Below, one piece after another: positions 57,561-64,000 of a stretch of 64,000 nucleotides of DNA. Both the position numbers and the translations under genes were made by a program. Every line of letters begins with the position of its first letter. Position 1 is the first letter of the stretch. The stretch is taken from assembly GCA_027627225.1 (NCBI GenBank), contig CM051032.1:61502137-61566136 (forward strand), in the 5' to 3' direction. This DNA comes from Congeria kusceri. Taxonomy: Eukaryota > Mollusca > Bivalvia > Myida > Dreissenidae. Below the pieces are notes generated by a model, which saw only the letters and a program-made list of their open reading frames with translations, was not told the DNA's origin and did no database searches.

Positions 57561-59599
57561 GACAGACTATTCAAGCATGATAAATTCTTGTAGACACATC
57601 CGAAACAAGTTTTGATAGCCCGTTTCAAATTATATACGTATTATGCTATCATAAACAGACAAACTTTATCAATAGTACTTAATTGGAAGAAAAATACACC
57701 TATTGTTTTCCATAAATCTGTGATCGGGACATCGCAAAATTGCCAATTTACGGTATCGCCATCCATCATTTTTTGATAACTGAAGAAAGTATTGGCACAA
57801 AAATCTATCTGAGCTTGAGATTAGAAGAAAGACAATAAATAAACGTAGGAATATTAAACATATCTCGTTTATTTTGTAAGATAAATTACCGGGACAAGGG
57901 TATGTACGTTAATTCTGGAATGACTGTTATGCTCCAAGGAATGTCTGTTTTACAATTGCTGTACCAAACGGCGTTTAGTATGGGCTGTTTATCTGTTAGC
58001 CGCAATGTACAAGAAAGACGCATTTTAGCAATTTCTAATTTCAGTGACTGGTTTAATCGATTAGATTTCAGTTGAAATCTTGGAAACAAGCAAGCGTTGA
58101 TGGAAACAGGAAATATGCCTACACATTTCAACAAATAAATTAAAACTTATAGAAGAAAAGTACATGTAGTTTATTTTGTTGCTATCTCGTTGTTGTATGA
58201 TTCCATTTCTGTGTACATAATTTATAGGTCATTATGAGTCAAATGGAATGAAAATATTCCTGGTGGATGTTTTAATGATGGACTAATGTAGTTTGCACAA
58301 ACTTTACTAAAAAAATGACAGTCATTGTCACCTTTTAAAGAAAATATATTTCTTTGGGACTCATCTGCTTTAGCGGAAATACTATATATACTCTATATAA
58401 CTAAGGAGCAAGTGAGGAAACCATCATGTATATATGCAATGTCACCCAAATTCCATGGTCTTATTTATGATTTTGGCGCATACGCTTTCATACCTTCTTA
58501 TATCTCGCCACAAGGTTGCATAAAGCAGACATGGCGAAAGACCGCAGGCCCGCCGGAGTTTGCCGGTAAAAATGTCAAAAGGCTGGCAGTTAAATCCAAG
58601 ATGCCGGACTTACTGTCTGGTAATTTTTTTGTATCCTTAAATATAATTTGTATTCAAACTTGATTTTGGCGGGTGATATTAAAACTGGCCTGTAATTTTT
58701 TCCCTTTTATAGGACAGCCTGACCTGTAAATATTGACAGTCTTTCGACATGTCTGATAAAGCATAATTTTGAAAAGATCGATTTATTTTTGCCATTTCCT
58801 TTATATGTTATGTTATTTTACTTGACCCTAATGATCTGTATCGTCTTTAAGCTTCACATAATTTTGTTTGTTCTGATTGGCTGACCTACTTTGGTTGGTA
58901 AAAAGTGTGACTTTGTTTGTGCTGGCGCTTGTGATGTTCAAACATCATGGTGGAAACAATTGTGTTTGAAACTGTTTTCATAAGATATAAACAATCCTTA
59001 TCATATTTTTAAAAAAAAAGGTTAAAATAAAGCCTGACAAAATCTACACACTTGTTTATTTTTCATTTTGCATGTTTAGTTTAGGCTTCACGAATCTATA
59101 TATATTTTTACATGTATTGGGTTAGTTATTGTTAATAAATATTCAATAAACACTAAAATTAAAGCAGCAATTCATGGCTATACATGCTAATTTAAAATTA
59201 GCAGTTTTACAAAGTCAAATAAATTTAGAAACAGTGCATTTTTCACATATTTTTAACAGAAAATAGCAAAATGCAAGTGAGAAATAAACACAAGGGATAT
59301 AATCATACAGGTGACCTTAACCAGAGATAAGTGTTCTAAAACACAATTTTATAAACAAAATTCCATGAATTTAAAAAAAAGTATTGGGTAGTGGATAATA
59401 AGTGTATTTTATGTCATTAAATGGTGATCTAAATGGCCTAGTCTCTTACTGGTAGACATTTAAAAAGAATTCCTTTTCAGATATTGCTGAAATAAACAAT
59501 TCACTGAACAGTTATAGTATTTCAGACGTTTGTCGAATGCGCGAGCAAATTTTCTATTATGTTTAAATGAAATTATGATAACCCATGAAATTATGATAA

Positions 59600-59670
59600 T
59601 AAGGTCTGCACAGGCTAATCCAGGACGACACTACGCACATGCATTACGACCAGTTTTCTCACGATGCGCC
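59600..59670 (+). repeat. Second copy of the GCACATGCATTAAG repeat
   Basis: CAGGCTAATCCAGGACGACACTACGCACATGCATTACGACC-type stretch, matching 2375-2450. Confidence 0.5.
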
Positions 59671-59717
59671 TTAAATATATGATAATTACCTGAATTTCTT
59701 TCCATATTACTGACTAC

Positions 59718-59810
59718 ATGAATATCATCACTATCATTGGAACTGTTTTGGTAATCTCTTGGTTTTACTTCCTAATTTCGGACAAGTTCATGAAGATTCA
59801 GGTACCAGGT
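59718..59810 (+). CDS. Possible signal-anchor exon, unassigned
   Basis: ATG opens a hydrophobic stretch (MNIITIIGTVLVISWFYFLI) followed by SDKFMKIQ and a candidate donor CAG/GTACCAG or CAG/GTAAGTT. It resembles a first exon encoding a membrane anchor. No partner exon was found and copy 1 has no counterpart. It may be chance. Confidence 0.2.
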
Positions 59811-60980
59811 AAGTTGAAATTGTATGACATATGCCCGAATGGGCAAGTCCTTCCAAAACATTCTTGTGAAGACTGGATTTAAGCCATTTATTTAGTCCAC
59901 AAGACAGACATCAATACAACATATGCTCGGATAAGCTTTTTTAAAGGGGTGTATCGATGGTAGTTCATGATAACATTTGCCAAAATAAAGTTCAACGACA
60001 GAAAATTAATATTAATGCATTGTTGATTACCATGGTATTATATCAATAAACACTTTACAAAAATATTTTTTTATTTTTAATACAAGCAGAGCCCATTAAT
60101 GACACTTGTGCCGACGTAGAAAAAGTAGTAGTAGTAAAATGAATGAAATGTACATGATGTACCGTTTTATGCATACTCGCCATTGATAAACATTGTATAG
60201 CTTAGAGAAGTTTTCATTGAAATGCTCGATCTTGGGTTTGAATCCTACTGGAACCCCTTATCCCTATATAAGTGTTTTGTCTTTGTATATAGTTTGTTGT
60301 CTTTATATATAATTTTTTGTCTTTTTATTTTGTTTTTTTCCATCATCATCATACTGTTGCTACTCCATAAATATGTTAGAGAAAACTTATCCTGTTCTAA
60401 TATGTGTTTATATAGTATTTATGTAATAGACCTTTTAACCAACTAAAATTATAAACACATGTATATACATGTATATAACATAGGTAATGCAGCTGTAAAA
60501 GATGCATATGTTTGTTTTGTACATTTCAGGCAAGAAAATGAAGTTCATTTGCATAATCCTGTATGCGCTTGTCATTTGGTTTGTTTCTGGCCTGGAAGAT
60601 GATAGGGATGACTGGATTGACCCAAATGACATGCTCAACTATGATCCATCAACAAATAAGATGCTGAAAAAAGAAAAGGTAAAAATCTACTGCACATGTA
60701 TGTATAGCGTCTCGTTGAGTAGGACCAGTTGATGCTGTATGCACAGCTTTCGTTATCCTTATTCAATGTAGCCATTGCTGTCTACAAGTCTGTATTAAGA
60801 GAAAATATTTATTTGTTTTTGTTGTTGCTGACATTTGTATGTTATTAGTGGGTAACGAATGAGACTCAAAATAAAGGTAAACAATTGTACAGCCCCTCTT
60901 TAAGTTAACTTAAGAAGTACCATGTTTCAAATGTGTTCCTAATAATTTTCTAAATACATGTACATTAAAATTATATATAG

Positions 60981-61106
60981 GATCTGACACTCGTTGTCAT
61001 TTCATACCATATTATATTAAACGAGTTCAGGAATTTTGTTAGTAGCGAGCCTTTTCCTGGACGAGTTTAATAAAATATGGTATGAAATGACAACGAGTGT
61101 CAGATC
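60981..61106. repeat. Foldback element in CLCC1-B intron 1
   Basis: GATCTGACACTCGTTGTCAT and on through TTCATACCATATTATATTAAACGAG is inverted at 61062-61106. Arms are about 45 bp around a short loop. Absent from copy A at the matching place (34610). Confidence 0.82.
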
Positions 61107-62369
61107 TTTTTTATCACATGCTTTTAACGAAAATAAACGTTTAATTTTATCAAAACATGTTGATAAATCCTAAAAGTTGTGTATTGACATGACGTCATTT
61201 CACCAAAATAACCGTCATGCGATTGGTCAGTCAAATAATATGTAGCCAATGAAAACGCTCAAAATTTTATCTTACTCATGTGTAAGATAGAAATATTCGT
61301 AATGGTTGTAATGTAATGTAATGGTATTACACGGGAGACAAGGTATAGCATGTGATAACTAATATTTCACAATAATAATTTAATGATTTTACGCTGGAAT
61401 AATTTGTTTCAGATGGTTTTCGCCAAACGATCGCCCGTTGATGAAAATACAGATATAAATCCAGAACATACGGGTACTGACACAAACAAATATACGCAAG
61501 ACACAAAAGATAATCAGTCAGATTCTAACATCTGTCCTGTGTGTGAAAGTTGCCGCCCTTGTCCGGACTCTGGCTCAGAGTGTCCGTAATGTCCGACATG
61601 TAAATGTGATTCTCTGGAGGTCGGGGACAAAGCTGCTATGCCTCTGTTGAAGAGGTACATTCACTCCATACTGGATCACATGCAACATGAGGTATCAGTG
61701 ATTGTTTTTTCCTTACTTAACAGGGTCCAGCATAAGGACCCATTCTTAATGACAAACATGATTTAATCATCACAATTGGAATGAAAAAATTCCAAATTAA
61801 GAAATGACAAATGCATACAAAAAGTAGATTTTAAGTTGTAACTTCCTTGTATGGTTATAGGTAAACACCATTAAAATACCAAAATTACATCAATATCACA
61901 CTAGTTTAAGTAATTCATTAATTATATAACTTTCTGAAATGTTTCTCAATTAGCAAGATGTCACAACTCAAAAGTCCCAAATTTGATGGGTACCAGACCC
62001 ATTCCTTATGCGGCGAAAAAAAATTGCTGGGTATAGCTGCTATGTCTGTGACAGTATGTTTTCTATGACTACTTATGAAATAAAATACAATCGTACACTC
62101 ATGTCGTCTACATTTGCCACATGTTTTTTGTCCTGATGATGTGTAATTTAATAAGTAATTTATTTAATGTGATTAATCACATGATTTAAAGGGTTTTGTG
62201 ACCAGTTTGGCTTTAATATTTGTAACACTTTTGTCATGGTAACACAGACTTTGAGAATCTAAACACAGAATACTTTAGCAGAATATGGTAATAAAAGCAA
62301 GTTTTCTGTGTTAAGGAGTTATCAGTTTTATGTGTATTGATTGATTTTTCAAAGAGTTAACAAAGTATG

Positions 62370-62682
62370 CTCGGCTCGTTCTGCCATTTTAAAATTGGCC
62401 TTTTTTGCCGTTTCCTCTCTAAGTCCAACAATTTTCACCTGATCTTCACCAACCTTGATGAAAATGTTTATGAGGATAATATCTCAGCCAAGATCGATAA
62501 TCAGCTAAATTGCTTCATGAATTGTGGAGTTATGACCCTTGTATTATCTAAAATTAGCCTTTTTTGCTGTTTCCGCTCTTTTAGTTAAGCAGTGTTCATT
62601 CGATCTTCACCAAACTTGTTATTTTAAATATAGCTTTTAACTAGAGGGGGCATGCCTGTTTTACAAACAGCTCTTGTTTCAG
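62370..62682 (+). repeat. Monomer-tail repeat abutting CLCC1-B exon 3
   Basis: The orthologous copy of 35825-36140: two monomers, then CTAGAGGGGGCATGCCTGTT and ACAAACAGCTCTTGTTTC. It therefore predates the segmental duplication. Confidence 0.75.
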
Positions 62683-63289
62683 CTGCCAGGCTCAGGTACG
62701 CAGGACTACATCATGCACATTTCATTGTCGGCCAGTCAGGTGACGATTCTGGAGAGCTTCATCAAGGGAGGTAATCAGAAACACGTGCACGACGTTCATG
62801 AGGTCCTGTCGGGCATGGTCAGTCGTGTGGTGTCCTCGCGCCTCAGTTTTATGGAGAAAACGGCTCTTTGGATGGAGGATAAAATTGGACTCAAGTTGGA
62901 CAGGCTTGTTCAGGTAACAGAATTTCATTTGAACTTATGAATTTATGTTTATAATTTAATAACACCATGCTTTGTTATTTCCTTCCTTAAAAGTTATATT
63001 CCTAGTATACTAGTAGTTGACCAAATGGATGAAATTAGCTTTCTTGTACAGCATTAACTATTTCATGCTGTTATATTTAAGTTCAGAATGCAGAATATAC
63101 TACCACTTTTCTATAAACATTAGGAAAACATTGCTACAGCAGCACAAAGCTTTCTGTCATCTAAACATGATTTTACTTACTGCCCTGTTTCTTTGGCATT
63201 TTGTTATGATGGTCAGATGGTTAAATGTCTTTCAGCTTCTTTAGTTGCATTTATAGGGCCCATATTCACCAACATATTTTTAACTCGAC

Positions 63290-63700
63290 TTTTGGAAGAA
63301 AAGGCAAGCTATTCTACTCACCTCAGCGTTGGCATCGGCAACCGAGCTAGGTTAAAGTTTTTTGGTAAAATAGTTTCTCAGGAATAGCTTGACAGATTTC
63401 ATTCAAACTTAAAACATTTATTCCCCTTATTAGAATTAACCTCAAGGCCAAGTTTGGTAACTCTAGTTTGAAATTTGTGAAAATTATGGGCCTTTTTACA
63501 CTTAGAAATGTTACATAAAAGCTATATGGACAGGTTAATGTTTTTTTTGGTAAGCTGCTTTCTCAGGAATGGCTTGAGGGATTTCATTTAAACTTAGAAC
63601 ACTTATTTCCTATTTTAAAATGAACTCATAGGCCAATTTTGATAACTCTAGTTTGAAATTTGTGAAAAAAATAGGCCTTTTTGCACTTAAAAATTTTTAA
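63290..63700 (+). repeat. Two-unit tandem repeat
   Basis: Units with TCTCAGGAATRGCTTGA, GATTTCATTYAAACTTA, AACTCTAGTTTGAAATTTGTG and GGCCTTTTT.CACTTA occur at about 63378 and 63568, period about 185-190 bp. Non-coding. Confidence 0.65.
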
Positions 63701-63779
63701 GTGGGTGGAATGGCGGCGTCAGCTTTTGATTTCCACTCTAAGTTGAGAATCAATCTTCATACATAAATACCCTAAAGCA

Positions 63780-64000
63780 ACACTTTACTCGGAATTGCAT
63801 CTGTGGTGGGTTGGGTGGGGTCAAGGTCACTGTTACTAAAAATGGAAAAACAATCTGCCTTATAACTCGGATGGGTGGTCCGTCCGTAGACCATTTCGTT
63901 TCTAGAGAACGCTTTGACCTACGATCATGAAAGTTGCTATGCTGGTTACTTGGGAGGAAAGGAAGACGCCTATACATTTTGAGGTCAGCTGGTCAAAGGT
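63780..64000 (+). repeat. Dispersed repeat cut by the window end
   Basis: GGTCAAGGTCACTGTTACTAAAAATGG through GAACGCTTTGACCTACGATC and GAGGTCAGCTGGTCAAAGG. It is of a repeat style I believe is widespread in bivalves; no second copy is in the window. Confidence 0.4.

Larger units (their letters stand above)
57600..59870. other. Mostly unassigned sequence
   Basis: Contains the duplication anchor at 58170-58262 and the GCACATGCATTA repeat at 59600-59670. The frame at 58325-58663 has no recognised motif. Nothing else can be supported as a gene. Confidence 0.45.
60539..62913 (+). pseudogene. CLCC1: CLCC1 copy B, exons 1-3, stop in exon 2
   Basis: Exons are 60539-60679 (MKFICIILYALVIWFVSG, DWIDPNDMLNYD, good GTAAAA donor), 61413-61691 and 62704-62913, each the same length and phase as in copy A. 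Exon 2 has TAA at 61587-61589 where copy A has TCA (CP-stop-CPTCKC). The rest of the frame is open. After exon 3 similarity to copy A continues to about 63260 and then gives way to repeats; exons 4-7 would lie beyond the window if present. Differences from copy A are mostly conservative. Confidence 0.85.
59875..63260. repeat. Segmental duplication, copy 2 distal part
   Basis: Direct-orientation match to 29130-36760, starting at GATTTAAGCCATTTAT and ending near the TTTATAGGGCC/TTTATACTGGC divergence after exon 3. It covers CLCC1 exons 1-3. Confidence 0.88.

Noticed and set aside
58325..58663. 112-codon gene
   Set aside because: Mixed composition, no recognisable motif and no exon neighbours; left as unassigned.

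Overview
This is invertebrate nuclear DNA. It is AT-rich, its genes have short exons separated by long introns with GT/AG borders, and mobile-element debris dominates it. The repeat families (units headed by AGCTCACCTGAGCACGAAG, units ending GCTCTTGTT, repeats with a GCACATGCATTAAG core, tRNA-derived SINEs) look like those of heterodont bivalves, perhaps a Dreissena-type mussel. That species guess is memory-based inference, since no search could be run.

The backbone is a large direct segmental duplication. Copy 1 runs from about 3.1 to 36.9 kb and copy 2 from about 46.8 to 63.3 kb. Each copy holds the 5' end of an unidentified gene 'X' on the minus strand and, facing away from it, the 5' exons of CLCC1 (ER chloride channel CLIC-like 1) on the plus strand. 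Gene X is followed through six coding exons at 136-3431; only its first exon reappears in copy 2 (46990-47102). CLCC1 copy A can be followed through all seven coding exons (29840-41559). Its splice phases are perfectly compatible, but it has two in-frame stops (TGA at 37126, TAG at 39323). Copy B (60539 onward) has exons 1-3 in the window and its own TAA at 61587.

The copies differ by insertions. Copy 1 holds a hAT element (13734-18837, TIRs, 6-bp target duplication, seven-exon ZNF862/ZMYM-like transposase with frameshifts), an internally deleted Ty3/Gypsy element (about 19870-22256), an older LTR-element remnant (about 7.7-11.6 kb), a mariner-like TA-flanked element (26295-27484), and a Penelope-like GIY-YIG fragment with a 5' inversion (about 32.3-32.8 kb) in CLCC1 intron 1. 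Copy 2 holds a 4,808-bp DNA transposon (48001-52808) that interrupts sequence whose empty counterpart is intact at 6489-6492 in copy 1. It has 30-bp TIRs starting CACTGAAT, a TTAT target duplication, repeated GTCAGGTACGTTAA motifs near both ends, and one uninterrupted 879-codon DDE-type transposase frame. This is the most intact and most interesting system in the window.

Other material includes a 791-bp long-TIR element (45825-46615), several short foldbacks, minisatellites (76, 66, 19 and about 27 bp periods), and several 'head + about 160-bp tandem monomers + tail' repeats. The tails of at least four families end in the same GCTCTTGTT-like word, which suggests a shared 3' end. No CRISPR array, true tRNA, rRNA or bacterial-style operon was seen.
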